From Vicia villosa (Eukaryota > Streptophyta > Magnoliopsida > Fabales > Fabaceae), in NCBI RefSeq assembly GCF_029867415.1, contig NC_081183.1:118596514-118660513 (forward strand): a DNA stretch of 64,000 bases, given 5' to 3'. Positions within the stretch are counted from its first letter, which is position 1. The number at the start of each line of letters is the position of its first letter. The translations under genes were made by a program, and so were the position numbers. The notes under the pieces are model-generated. The model was not told the origin of the DNA, did no database searches, and was given only the letters and a program-made list of their open reading frames with translations. Positions 1 to 11,206 of the stretch are shown one piece after another.

Positions 1-352
1 ACTCAAAATGTTACATTTTGTTGTGGTGAGACAATTAAAACTAACTATTTTTATTTATAGATATATTTCAATATTTTTTTTACTAATTGTTGTAAGATTT
101 GAATTGAATCCATTCTATTATCCAACATGTATGAGTATGAAAGAATATTACTATGTGTATGACAAAATTATTTTAAGATTTTTCATCAATTCCTACAGAA
201 TTAGTATATTTATGTCAATGAATGAATTTTCAATAAGTCAATATACAGAAATCTCATGTCGCATCATATCAAAGACCCACCACATTACATCATGTAAGGA
301 ACAAAAAGAAAATTAAGTAATGTAAGTAGATGGAAGAGAAATTATGGGTAGC
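1..352. other. AT-rich sequence, nothing recognised
   Basis: No gene, RNA or mobile element could be supported. The 102-codon open frame at 8-316 is low-complexity AT-rich translation with no recognisable domain. Confidence 0.5.
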
Positions 353-1150
353 TCATTTTTTTTTAAGCAAGATTTTTTTTTAAACAAGATATTATACATG
401 GGAGAAGTAAGGTTCTCTAACCTGTTTACACGAAATGGACAAAACCCGACAAAAAAGAAAATTATCATCCAATTAAAACTATGAGAGAAATAATAGCGGA
501 TCTTTACTAAACTTGTAAAAGGAATAATTGGAATTAGTAATTTTCCCGCAAAAAGATCACTTCCACACCAACATCTTTATCTTCCATACTGTATCATTGA
601 AGTTCCACCCCTCCTCCCGAAAACACACCCCATTCCTAATCAACCATAAAGTCCAAGAAGTGGCGAGCCAAACAACATGTACCTTTCCTTCTTTCACCTT
701 TTTTCTATGAAAGAACAAATGTCAATCCATAAAAGTTGATAAACACTTATCCTCTAATTTATTTACTTTACTCACCCATAAAGCAATCTCACACCAAATA
801 TTTTTTACCACTCTACAACCAAAAAAAGAATGATTCCTATTCTCTACTTCATAATCACAAAAAACACATTTTAATTTATCAAGTGGAATAGAAATACCTT
901 TAATAACCAAAAGATCCTTCGTCGGTAGACGATCGAGAAGGAGTCTCCAACCAAAAGCCTAAATTTTGAACGGTACCTCCGATTTCCATAAAAACTTGAA
1001 AGCATCGTCAAAGATATTAGGAGGACCAAACGGGATTAAGGCTTTAACATAGTACTCCTAAAAAGATGCAACCGAAAAATCCGAGGCGGAATTCCAAGCC
1101 CATGTTAGCTTATCATTTCCTACTTCTTTTCCTTCCCAATCCCTAGCTCA
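353..1150 (-). pseudogene. LINE (non-LTR) retrotransposon 3' remnant, zf-RVT region
   Basis: Reading the minus strand from about 1150 downward gives the C-terminal part of a plant LINE ORF2. A stretch around 959-895 reads FGWRLLLDRLPTKDLL. It is followed by a zf-RVT type zinc motif (C-x2-C, then N-H-S-F-F-G-C, residues CVFCDYEVENRNHSFFGC, about 870-815) and then an I-W-C-E-I-A-L-W-V block, the usual order after the reverse transcriptase in plant LINEs. The RT and endonuclease parts are absent, so the copy is 5'-truncated, as is typical of LINE insertion. Runs of T at 353-382 on the plus strand would be the element's A-rich 3' tail. Frameshifts and stops after about 530 show it is dead. Exact ends are uncertain. 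Confidence 0.7.
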
Positions 1151-1518
1151 ACATTGTTAGCAATTTAAAGCATATAGACTATTTGACTTAACAAAATAAA
1201 TAAAAATTTAGTTCTATAATTTTGAATAATCGTGACCTAAATATATAATCATAATAATTTATACAAACATTTTCAAATGATATAAATATAATTTATATAA
1301 AAATAGAAAATAAATGAGCTACAACTTGTACCAATTTTAAGAATTAAGATAAATAATCAATAGAAATATGTTAAATAGGATCATAAATTCTAACAATCTT
1401 CATGTAACTAGATTCTAGAAGCACATGTAATAAATATTATTATATAAAAAATTGGTAGAATTTATATTGCATTTAACCACTAAACCATCTCATTTAATAT
1501 TTGCACTAAACATATTGT
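1151..1518. other. AT-rich sequence, nothing recognised
   Basis: No coding or structural signal was seen between the LINE remnant and the MITE-like segment. Confidence 0.4.
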
Positions 1519-1798
1519 TACTACTCCCTCGTCTCTAAAAATAAGAGCATATAAACTAAATTACAAATATTAAGAAAGTTGATAGCAATAGTGTTACATT
1601 TGTTGATAATTGATATTATTTTTAAATAATAATTATTCTTAACGGGGAAATTAGTTAACGCTTTCATGTAACAATATTGGTTTAATTGCAGAAAAATATA
1701 AAATAATTAGAGGAGATATATAACTAAAAAAATAATTAATACAATGGAATATTATTTTAAAATATTCTTAAAAGACATTTATATTTGGAGGAAGCAAT
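1519..1798. mobile_element. Possible Stowaway-like MITE
   Basis: The left edge reads TACTCCCTCGTCTCTAAAAA, close to the CTCCCTCCGT ends of plant Stowaway-type (Tc1/mariner) MITEs. The right edge, read in reverse complement, gives TGCTTCCTCCAAATATAAAT, a weaker partner. The interior is AT-rich without coding capacity. The terminal match is imperfect and a TA target duplication could not be confirmed, so this is a tentative call. Confidence 0.35.
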
Positions 1799-1980
1799 TA
1801 CCAATAAAACATGCTAGTTAGTGGAGTTTGAGGAATGAGATATTAACTTATCTAAATCAAATTCACAAATTTTCTTTACTTGATTCAAGCCCTATTTGTC
1901 CAAAACTCGATGAAAAATACTCGCCAACAAGCCTACAAGAGAAGGTTATAAGAGTCTTACATGAAAGGAAAAAAGTCAAA

Positions 1981-2078
1981 TATAGCCGAAGGATGACTTG
2001 CCGAATAATGAATTTCACTAATTATATATCTATAATTTTGCAATCAAATAATATTCCGGCAAGTCATCCTTGGCTTGA
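1981..2078 (-). ncRNA. MIR169: MIR169 microRNA precursor
   Basis: On the minus strand, 2076-2056 is a 21-nt miR169 sequence. Its core AGCCAAGGATGACTTGCC is the invariant body of the plant miR169 family, with a 5' A and 3' GG giving an AAGCC...GCCGG isoform. About 50 nt later the opposite arm (2004-1983) is its near-perfect complement with only two single-base bulges, so the RNA folds into a long hairpin with the mature strand on the 5' arm, the usual place for miR169. In known plants miR169 directs cleavage of NF-YA (HAP2/CBF-B) transcription factor mRNAs, in drought, nitrogen and nodule responses. The hairpin lies within an unrelated short plus-strand open frame, which is not a gene. Expression cannot be judged here; a decayed copy would not be expected to keep both arms complementary. 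Confidence 0.88.
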
Positions 2079-2085
2079 TCTCACT

Positions 2086-2701
2086 TTCAACCTCTCCATG
2101 AAAGACTCTATGACCATAAATCAACTTATACATTATTAACCAATGCATGCTCTATGTTGCTATAATATGTTATGCATTGCTTCTATTTTATAGCTTGAAA
2201 AGTTGCTTAGTGGAAAAATATGATGCTTTTTCTCATCAATCACCAATGGATAGTTATTCCTTTCCGAAGGGGAAAACCCATGTTGTATCAATTGATTCTA
2301 TTTTATCAAAGAAACTTTTGTGTGTTTAATTATTAGTATATAATTTCCTTTCAACATTGAGTAAAAAAATAATTTTCTTTCAACTTATTTGGGTCGGCCA
2401 CTCTAGAATATATCAAACTTCATTGGTCTCCATTCTTCGTTCCTTTCAATCAATTGGTCTCAAAGCTAAGTTCCGTTTTTGTGGGAATATAATCTTTCAA
2501 TTAAGGGTAGGGAATATTTAGGTTTTCTTCGTTGATTGTCTTACTTTTTTGGTTATGGGTTTGTCAAAGGCTTTGACGGTTTTGGTTATGGCTCAAGTGT
2601 GTGCTGATAAAGTGAAAATATATGCTTATACAACCTAAGAATTTTGATATTCTTTTAATTTTCGAAAAAAATTGTCATTTAAAAATGGCAATGGTTATGC
2701 T
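2086..2701. other. AT-rich sequence next to MIR169
   Basis: No coding gene was seen. Positions just above 2086 lie upstream of the MIR169 hairpin on the minus strand, so part of this segment may be its promoter and primary transcript start, but no clear TATA box was identified. Confidence 0.35.
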
Positions 2702-3392
2702 TAGAGGCATAAGTGGATCGGAAAAAATCGATTAAGTTGACAATCTAAACTAAACTAAATTGAAAAAAATTAATTTTTCTGTTTGGTTAAACCAAACTGA
2801 TGAAAATTAGATGGTTTGATTCTCGGTTTTAGTTTTTAAGAATCGTCAAACTAATGAACCAAATCGATGACTCTAATTAGCCTTGTTCGTGTTTCAAGTT
2901 ACTTTGGTTAGTTTTCATCTTTTTTTCTTTTGTTTTTGTTTCTTCTTTATCAAAATTTCTTCTACTTATTACAAAATATTTTTGATGTATGTTTTAAATG
3001 TGAAACATGTTATTTTCTATTTATTGTAACTTGTATCAGTATTGTTGTGTTTTATTTGTTATTATTTTGTATGGATTAAGTATAATCCGTACATCATTTA
3101 AAAAGTATAACATAAAATAGATGAAATACATTATATGAAATGTATTATTTGAAAAAATAATATAAAAATATATATTGAAAAATATGATAGCGTTGAGTAC
3201 ACAAATTAATATAATGTTTGAAAAAAAGTGATGTAAACCGATTAATTGAACAAAACCTAATTGGTTAGTTTTGTTTAGTTCCATTGATGAAATATACTAA
3301 AAATCAAATCAACCCAGACTCATGGAGTTATCACCGGTTCAAACATTTTCTTTAAACAAAAACAGGTCCAAACCAAACTGATTACACTTTTA
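2702..3392. mobile_element. hAT-type MITE with 8-bp target duplication
   Basis: An 8-bp direct repeat GTTATGCT flanks the segment (2694-2701 and 3393-3400), the target duplication length of hAT transposons. The ends are imperfect inverted repeats: left TAGAGGCATAAG, right (reverse complement) TAAAAGTGTAAT, differing mainly by transitions. The interior is rich in GGTTTGGTT and AACCAAACC-type motifs near both ends, common in non-autonomous plant hAT elements. There is no transposase. The short minus-strand open frame at 3036-3284 is AT-rich and not a credible gene. Confidence 0.65.
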
Positions 3393-4446
3393 GTTATGCT
3401 TTAATTCCAAATGACTAATAATAAACTATTATACATGGTATGTGAAAGTATGCCTCCAAAACTTTAATGATTAGGAGAAAATCTTCTTTCGTTGTGGTTG
3501 AATTTGGTCAAAAGTTAGAGTCCAACCACATGTTAGCTTGGTCAACAGTCAAAGAGATGATTGATCATCAGATCAACTCGATCAATGACCAATCTTTGAC
3601 TTGGTCAATAATCAAGGATTTAACTGGTCGACAATTTGGTTGGCTCATGAGTGACTTGAGTTGGTTTACGGATCATGTGTGAATATCTAGTCCATTATGA
3701 TATTTGTGTGACTCGTATATAGAATGTTGGAGAGATAGGGAAACAGTTGTAGAAAAACGGGTTGTATTTTCTCACTTCGGAGTAGATAATCCCATTGGTG
3801 AAGTAGAAATTCGAATAAAACATCATAACTAATGGTGTATACGTTTCTCTTAGAGGATTGTAGATGAATACCGTTAAGTTTGATTCTTCAAATGTCTTGA
3901 ATAACTGACATTCTTGAAAGATTTTTCCATCCAAGGTATGAACACCTAACACCACCCTATTTGTGTATTCTCTAAAGAATCACCCTTCTTGTTCTTGAGA
4001 TGAGATGTCATCAAAGAGATGGACAAAAGAGGGGAAGCTTAATATCTTAGGTGTCATGATAGTGATTCTGGAGTACTAAAATATTATTCTTAAATATCAA
4101 GGAAAACACACAAAAGAAAAGTAAATGAGATGATGCAAAAGTAGGGAACATGTTGGGTGTGCGAAAACTACAGAAAATATTGGAAGAAAAAATTTCTGAA
4201 ACAATGGTAATAATCAATTATTTAATGGACCTAATCATTTATATGCTATTGATTATGAAGATTTCATGCATTCTCCATTAATGTTCTGAAATGATTTTCT
4301 TGGAGGCAAAGACACAATATGATTTCGTCTGAAATTTAAAATGCAAAGAGCATCAAATTGATTAGGCTAATCGATTATTTGCCTTAATTCCAGCTTCCTT
4401 GGTCTTTTAGGCTTTAGGTTAAGATTTAGTTTTGGCATATTTCTTT
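3393..4446. other. Unassigned sequence with a TTGACC/GGTCAA cluster
   Basis: No gene was recognised. Between 3500 and 3670 the motif TTGGTCAA and close variants in both orientations recur at least six times, making a 71-codon open frame that looks like a by-product of the repeats. These cores resemble W-box (TTGAC) sites but similar clusters are common in plant LTRs, so no regulatory role is claimed. Confidence 0.3.
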
Positions 4447-4942
4447 TGACACCCCTTTTTCATTCAAATTATTGATTGATGAAAAGCTTTGGTATTTTTG
4501 GGATTTTTCCTCGCTCTTAAAGTTTTGGTATGTACCGTACAAAAGTCTCCTTAACTTATCTATTTATATTAACCTAAAAATCCCAATACTTCTCTCACCT
4601 CTCCAATCTCCCTACACCCCATTCTCACCATTCTTCTAAAAATCTAATTTCTATTATTTAATTAAATAAATAATATTCTAAATTAATTATTTCACTAAAG
4701 TTCACCACACTCTAGCTCTTACTCAAAACACTCCTCACTCAGTAATTTTAATAAAAATTCTATATTTCTTTTATCTATATAACATCTCTAATTTTTGTGT
4801 TAATTAACTAAAATAATTAATATAATTTTAATTAAATCTCTACTCTCATCAATTAATCGAATAAATCACATATATCACTCAAATAAATAAAATAAACTAA
4901 TATAAATTCAACTAAAAATAAATAACTAAAGTTGGGGTGTTA
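4447..4942. repeat. Possible short solo LTR
   Basis: The segment opens with TGACACCCC and closes with GGGGTGTTA, the short inverted TG...CA-like ends seen in many plant LTRs. It holds CT-rich tracts (TCTCTCACCTCTCCAATCTC at about 4592) like those of gypsy LTRs. No target duplication was found and the last bases are not a clean CA, so the call is weak. Confidence 0.28.
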
Positions 4943-4999
4943 TAGTAAATGTTACATATTTGTTGATGTTATTTCTCTAAAAATATGATTGGCATGAAC

Positions 5000-5492
5000 T
5001 TTGGTAAATCTAACTTGGCACCAACATGTTGAAAAATATATTTTAACTTGCAGACTCAACATGTCGAATGAGATGTCCTAACCAGAAGTATAGGACATCT
5101 GGTATGTCATAGTTTATAGATTGGATGCAGTTGTTTACTTATAGATTATTGAATATTTAATGAATAATAATAAATCATATGTGGCATCCAAGACTGATGA
5201 ATCAGAGACTTTGTTGGTTTATTCTATTTTCTAAATGTTGAGACATTTTAGGAATGTCGAGACATTTTAGGAAACTCTATACTCAAAACCTATTTTATTG
5301 GAGAAGTTTTTGAAGATCTTTAGCAGTCTCCTTGCTACGTTTTTGAAGCCCAAATCCAGTTCAGTGTTAACTCTATTTTTTATGATTGGCATTATGTTCT
5401 TATGGAGAAACATGTTTAACAATATATTCTATCAACTAGAGAAACATGTCGAGTGTGATGTCTTATGCAGGATCATACGACATCGTGTCTGT
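5000..5492. repeat. Probable copia LTR fragment hosting the Tekay-like insertion
   Basis: Repeated phrases AACATGTCGA (near 5062 and 5442), GAGATGTCC and two copies of GAGACATTTTAGGAA are of the kind found in legume copia LTRs. The sequence stops abruptly at 5492, where the Tekay-like LTR begins with TGTAACACCCC. The other half of the target is not identifiable because the far side of the insertion was lost at 10668. The 82-codon open frame at 5298-5546 crosses the boundary and is not a gene. Confidence 0.3.
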
Positions 5493-6231
5493 TGTAACAC
5501 CCCAAATCTACCCCGCAATTATAAGCGAAAATCAGAGTGCATTTAAAAATCTTCATCAAACGATGGGGTGTCACAATTCGACTTAACCAAACAAACATAC
5601 TTATATTGCATTTAATAAAGATACATAGCATTCGGAACAAAACTTCATTCACCACTTACAACTTAAACTTATAAACACCTTTCAATTCAACTTAACACAA
5701 ATGTCATCATGAAATACAATAATCATATAATAACGACTAATCCCCCCGAGTGCTACGTATCAGAGCAATGGACACCAACTCGACTTGCCATAAAGCAACA
5801 TAAAGACTTCACATAAATAACCTCGGACCTCCACGACTAATCTTGAGTACCTGCCCATTTCCCATGGTAGGGGAAATATCAACAAAGGGGTGAGATATCT
5901 TACAATATAAAGGAATGCATGATAAATAATATAGGAGATATAGATCATACATAATTTCACCACTTCGCATCACATAACATCTTACAACAAGTTTCACCGC
6001 AAAACAACTTATCAATATAATACAACTTTCAAAACGGCAACGATGTCATTAATCACATATTCAAATATACAAGTATGATATCAAATACGTCACAACAAGC
6101 ATGTCATTATCACGTCACAACAAACACCTTGTCATCTCAACAATCCAAACACAATTCAAATGCAATTCAAATGCGACTCGAATGTGACTCAAACTTATGC
6201 ATATGCATGTGGTACCATTGGAGTAAAACTC

Positions 6232-6317
6232 CCGTCTCAAACAGTTTGCCATTGGGCCGTCTCAAACATTTGCCACAAGGGCCGTCTCAAACATTTTCCA
6301 CAAGGGCCGTCTCAGAC
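6232..6317. repeat. 25-bp tandem repeat in the LTR
   Basis: The unit CCGTCTCAAACATTTGCCAC is repeated with starts at 6232, 6257, 6282 and 6307, an exact 25-bp period, with the last copy partial. It lies in the R/U5-like half of the minus-strand LTR. Confidence 0.85.
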
Positions 6318-6584
6318 AATGCAATGGATGCGACTCAAATGATGCACATCCACAAACACAACTTAAACCACTTAATCAACTTAAACGACATAATCAACTT
6401 GAACGACATAATCAACTTAAACAACATAACCACATCAACTCAATTTCAAGGTTCCATGGCAATAACCGTATCATAGTAATTTACCACATCTCAATCACAT
6501 CATCACATCATATCGACATACAACATCTATTCAACTCCAATCTTATCAACATAATAAAACTTATCAATAGTGACCATAGGGTTT

Positions 6585-6780
6585 ACAACAACAACGAAAA
6601 ATTTATCATGTTATAGCAACAATAACAATTCAACATATTGCACAACAACAACAAACATCAACATGTTACAACAACAACAGCAATTTATCGTGTTACAACA
6701 ACAACAATTCATCATGTTAACGACAAACATCGACAATTCATCATATCACCAACAACATCAACAAATTTGTCATATTCCTT
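6585..6780. repeat. CAA-rich low-complexity tract
   Basis: Runs of ACAACAACA alternate with short phrases such as TTCATCATGTTA. The resulting glutamine-rich open frames on the plus strand are artefacts of the repeat. Confidence 0.75.
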
Positions 6781-7262
6781 GATTCAAGTAATCATCGGAA
6801 CACGTTATATTCAAATTCCTAATAAAGACATATATATTCTTAATTCATCACATGGCATCATCGTCGACTCATACATATCAAATACGCACAATTAATCACA
6901 TATAGCATACAACATCTTTATCAATTATGCATATCATCACATACCGCATTATCTCATCATAAGGAAGGCACATATTATCATTTCAATAACATTGTATCTT
7001 CATAAGAAAAACATACATCAAGTTATACCACAACATGGTTATGTCAATTCATAACAAAGAGCACACTTCGCATGTTAACACAACATAGTTCATCACTTAA
7101 TCCTAATAAACACAATAGGAGACTATATCATATGAATCATTTCACTACATCATGCTATAGTTCGTTGCGTTAGCTTTCCAACGCTTCGAACGGCACATAA
7201 AACAGAGTTACGAATCAAAAGTTACATCATTTCAAAGTTTGGAAAAAGTTCTGTAAAACATG

Positions 7263-7365
7263 GTTCGCGGCGCCAACAAAGTTCGCGGCGCGAACTGAGT
7301 GAATCAAATATTCCTAAGTTTCTTCCAAGCAGTTCGCGGCTCGAACAATAGTTCGCGGCGCGAAC
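7263..7365. repeat. Four-copy palindrome cluster GTTCGCGGCGCGAAC
   Basis: Near-palindromic 15-mers occur at 7263-7277, 7281-7295, 7332-7346 and 7351-7365, as two pairs about 54 bp apart. They stand out as GC-rich islands in an AT-rich LTR and lie several hundred bases downstream of the LTR TATA-like site on the minus strand. Confidence 0.8.
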
Positions 7366-8255
7366 TGGCAATTTCAGAAAATCCCAAATCTCAGAAAACA
7401 GCATGCGAATTTCATTTCAAAACCCCTAAACTCAACCCAAATCAAGCTGAAAACACCAACCATCATGAACAACAATATAATACATGTTATAAACACAAAT
7501 ACAACACATATTATGGATCTTCTAACATCATAACATCATTAAACATCCATTAAACACATTTCAAATCATCAATTCATGCATTTGATCATAAACCCTAACT
7601 TTTCTATGTTTCCATGAAATTGCAAAGAATAGAAAGCATACACAACATTATCAATTCCACATTCATCAACATTGCAACACAATCATGAATTTCAATTATG
7701 AAACCTAATCTCTACCATACCCATCATCATGCCAACCCTTAGAGAGTAAGAACCCCACCCTTACCTTAGAGAAAGCTTCACTTCCTTCAATGGAGCTCTT
7801 CCTCTTCATGCATGCCATAGCTTTCTCTTCCTTCCCTTCTTTCTCTTCTTTCACCAAATGAGAGTTATGTCTCTAAAACCCTAACTCTCCTACTATCCTT
7901 ATTTTCTTAATTAGGCTTAACCCACAATCCAACCTCATATTCTATATAGGCCCAATTCATAATATTCCTCTAATTACTCAATTAAGCCAAATTACCCACA
8001 TAATTGAATAACCACATATCATAACGAATATTATTCCCAATAATATTCCCCAACTACGATTGCTCCTTAACTTAATTTATACCAACTCGTAATTGTATTT
8101 CTCCGACTAATCCGACCACAACTTAACTGCTCAAATCAACATATTAATCCATTACGTTTGTAGAATAATACCGATAAACCTCGACTTCAACTAATTCCAA
8201 TGAATAAATCCTCGATCAATTTAATTAAATAATTAATTAAATTCGGGGCGTTACA

Positions 8256-10379
8256 ACTCTCCCCACTTAGAATATTTTCGTCCTCGAAAATCCATCCGAC
8301 ATAACCGTCCTCAACTTCGCTTCCAACTCTCCAATTCTCAATTGCGTTTGACAACACTTCGACTACCAAAATAACTCAATCTGACTTAAATCCAGTGTCA
8401 ATTATTCGACATCTCAACGAGATTCTCGTTAACAACTTACCAACCACTTCAGGAACCCTCCCGGCTTATCAATACTTATGGTAGCAACAACCTTAACTCG
8501 CTTATACATGGAGATACACTCTCACTTCATTATCTTAGCAACAGAATCATCACTGTCCCACAATACCTTGACTATCGATCCTTAAGGTAGTTACAATCAT
8601 AATCTTCTCATACTTGGGTGTTCAACACCACACCATTATCGTATTAACAACATTCTCAATACCAGAACACATACTTACTTCCATTCTCATAATTATACAT
8701 GTGAATCTTCAATAAATACCAACAACTCTATATCCGCCTCGTCATATCACTCTTATAGTGACGACAACATAGTCAGCATACTCAACTCAGTCATAGTACA
8801 TAATATCACTTCTTACTTACAGAGTCCAATAACAATATAACGACAACAGAAACCAAATTAATATAGCGTCAACTTAACAAGATTACTCGACGAATACACC
8901 CAACTCCACCATCAACTAACATCCCTTATATCATCCTCATAAACTCGGCAAGTATTCACGAGAAAATACCATATTCTGGCACATCGTTCTTACCTCAACA
9001 TCCACCAACTCAAACATGTAGATCAAGACATACCATTATCCTAGGCTTCCGATACCTAGTTCTTCACCTCTAACAAACACACACGCATAGCAACTGCGCC
9101 ACCTTACACATCCGCTGCGCAACTCTGATAATCCATCTTAAGTCACTGTCCACGTTATATCTTTCTGTCAATTACAGGGTTCACAAGTCTTAATCTAGTT
9201 CATACTTCCTTAAACATCCGTCACAAAATCATTGTTCACTCAACATTCTCAATCCCTCACTTTGTGACGTTATCTCACCTATAAACCAGCTTCTCCGACT
9301 TGTTCACTACTTCTCAACTACTCATGGATACTTTTCCGTTAATTCCCACCAACTAGAGAACAACTATCTTCACGACGTAACATTCATCCCTTTATGCACT
9401 ATCAATCTAGCAAGATACGTCTATGCCATCCAATCACGATTTCGTCTACTATCAACAAGTGATTAAGGGTGATCAAGTCCTCAATTTGTCAATAGATAGC
9501 CGACAACCATAATGGAGTATAAACCATCATTGCCAACATTAATAATGTTCTTTTCCAACTTGTACTCATATCACCTGAAGCACTATAATTCCATAATTCA
9601 CTAATCTTCCAATATCATTCGAACAAAACTAACACCGACGTCTTGCAGCTACTTCCTTAAGCACCTCTGACGATACATCAGAACAAAATTCATGTACACC
9701 ATTATTCACACTTCTTATTATTGAAATCATACTCATCTCTTCGCATTACCAATTCTTACTCGCGCTTCAGAAAGTTTCAACAACTTCAACGGCTTCTACT
9801 ACTGCCTCAATCACTTGCATCAATCTTACAGCAATACTTCTTTTAATCACTGATCCCACATCGACATATTACGCAAGGTTACTCAACCAACAACTTCACA
9901 GTCCATCAGCAGCACTGGAACATCGCACTTTCTAAATTCCATCTTCTAGAATTTATTCTCGTTACTTACAGTTACCTTCAGACACACCAGGAGCTTGCAC
10001 CATACTCGCATACCAACAACCTCTACATAACTCCTCATCCTTCGAGAAGTGAACATCAAAAATTCCTGCTCATCCTCTTCCTCAAGATGCTCCACTTAAT
10101 TAGCAACAAAAATCTTAAATCCAAGTCATCTTCGATTCAGGAAACAACAAACTCCAACAACACTTGCACTGTTGCCCTCAGCAGCATACTACATCCTACA
10201 ACTCAAACATAACCGAGAAGCATAGCTTCTCCCCCACTTAGCTTCAAACCAACTCCTGCAGACAAACGATCAGAAGAACAACAAGTACCGACAGTGTTTC
10301 ACACACTCGTCGCGTACACGGGAATAAACAACATTAGACAACATTGGCCGGACGGACCGACCTGCTCTGATACCACTAT
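8256..10379 (-). mobile_element. Coding-deficient internal region of the Tekay-like element
   Basis: The segment between the two LTR copies is only 2.1 kb and has no long open frame on either strand. The 3' end carries the polypurine tract beside the LTR. The 5' end carries the primer binding site. A second CTAAGTGGGGGAGAAG motif near 10240-10225 resembles a duplicated polypurine/leader segment. Full Tekay elements have a gag-pol of about 4.5 kb, which is missing here, so the element is a non-autonomous derivative or deletion product. Confidence 0.6.
10362..10375 (-). other. Primer binding site (initiator Met-tRNA)
   Basis: On the minus strand the 14 bases read TGGTATCAGAGCAG, complementary to the 3' end of initiator methionine tRNA, four bases after the LTR end. 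This sets the element's orientation as minus. Confidence 0.8.
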
Positions 10380-10668
10380 TGTAACACCCCAAATCTACCC
10401 CGCAATTATAAGCGAAAATCAGATTGCATTTAAAAATCTTCATCAAACGATGGGATGTCACAATTCGACTTAACCAAACAAACATACTTATATTGCATTT
10501 AATAAAGATACATAGCATTCGGAACAAAACTTCATTCACCACTTACAACTTAAACTTATAAACACCTTTCAATTCAACTTAAGACAAATGTCATCATGGA
10601 ATACAATAATCATATAATAACGACTAATCCCCCCGAGGGCTACGTATCAGAGAAATGGACACCAACTC
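10380..10668 (-). mobile_element. 5' LTR remnant of the Tekay-like element (289 bp)
   Basis: The segment matches 5493-5782, the 3'-terminal part of the other LTR, nearly base for base. At 10668, after CACCAACTCG, identity stops and copia gag sequence begins. About 2.47 kb of this LTR is missing, so no target duplication can be checked on this side. Confidence 0.8.
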
Positions 10669-10671
10669 GTA

Positions 10672-11206
10672 AAAAATAGTTACAGCGTTTAAAGTCGCAA
10701 AAAATCTAGATGAAGTATCCGTTGAAGAACTCATCAGTGCGCTAAGAAGTCATGAGATTGAGCTTGATGGAAATGAGCCTCAAAAGAAAGGTAAGACTAT
10801 AGCTCTTAAATCTGTTAAAAAATTTGAAACTAACGCTTTGCAGGCTGAGGAAGAATGCTTAAGTGAATCCGGATCAGAGGAGGAAGACGAGTTGTCTCTT
10901 CTTTCCAGAAGAGTGAATCAACTCTGGAAGAACAAGCAAAAGAAGTTCAGAAACTTCAGAAGACCAGAATACAAAGGAGAATCCTCTGGATACAAAAGGA
11001 CAAGCAGAAAAGGTAATGTATGCTATGAATGTAATGAACCAGGACACTTCAAGAGTGAATGTCCCAGACTGCAAAGAGAATGGCCTAAGAATAAGTTCGA
11101 AACGAAGAAAAGTTTGATGGCTAAATGGGATGATTCTGAACCATCTGAAGACGAATACAACTCAGAAGATGAACACGCCAACGTAGCATTCATGGCCACC
11201 ACATAA
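10672..11206 (+). pseudogene. SIRE-like gag, partial
   Basis: The open frame runs unbroken from the truncation point; its start codon is lost. It encodes the C-terminal half of a copia gag: an acidic stretch (SESGSEEEDEL), a basic region, and a CCHC zinc knuckle CYECNEPGHFKSEC (11021-11062) that in active elements binds the genomic RNA inside the particle. A TAA at 11204 ends it, and two further stops interrupt the same frame before 11398. Confidence 0.8.

Larger units (their letters stand above)
5493..8255 (-). mobile_element. 3' LTR of a Tekay-like Ty3/gypsy element
   Basis: On the minus strand the LTR opens with TGTAACGCCCCGAA at 8255 and ends GGGGTGTTACA at 5493, about 2.76 kb. It is preceded by a polypurine tract CTAAGTGGGGAGAG (8270-8257) and by a GAGGACGAAAATATTCTAAG context, the hallmark 3' end of Del/Tekay chromoviruses. 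A TATA-like CCTATATAG lies near 7950 on the minus strand, suitable for the LTR promoter. The last 290 bp match the truncated 5' LTR at 10380-10668 with only a few differences. The interior holds a 25-bp tandem array, a CAA-rich tract and a palindrome cluster, listed separately. Several short open frames within it are not genes. Confidence 0.75.

Noticed and set aside
1828..2139. 103-codon plus-strand open frame
   Set aside because: It overlaps the MIR169 hairpin, has no domain, and the hairpin explains the sequence better.
3467..3682. 71-codon frame and possible W-box regulatory cluster
   Set aside because: The frame arises from repeated GGTCAA phrases. Such clusters are frequent in plant repeats and no gene follows.
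6075..6895. Glutamine/threonine/asparagine-rich open frames
   Set aside because: They come from a 25-bp tandem repeat and CAA-rich tract inside an LTR, on the strand opposite to the element.
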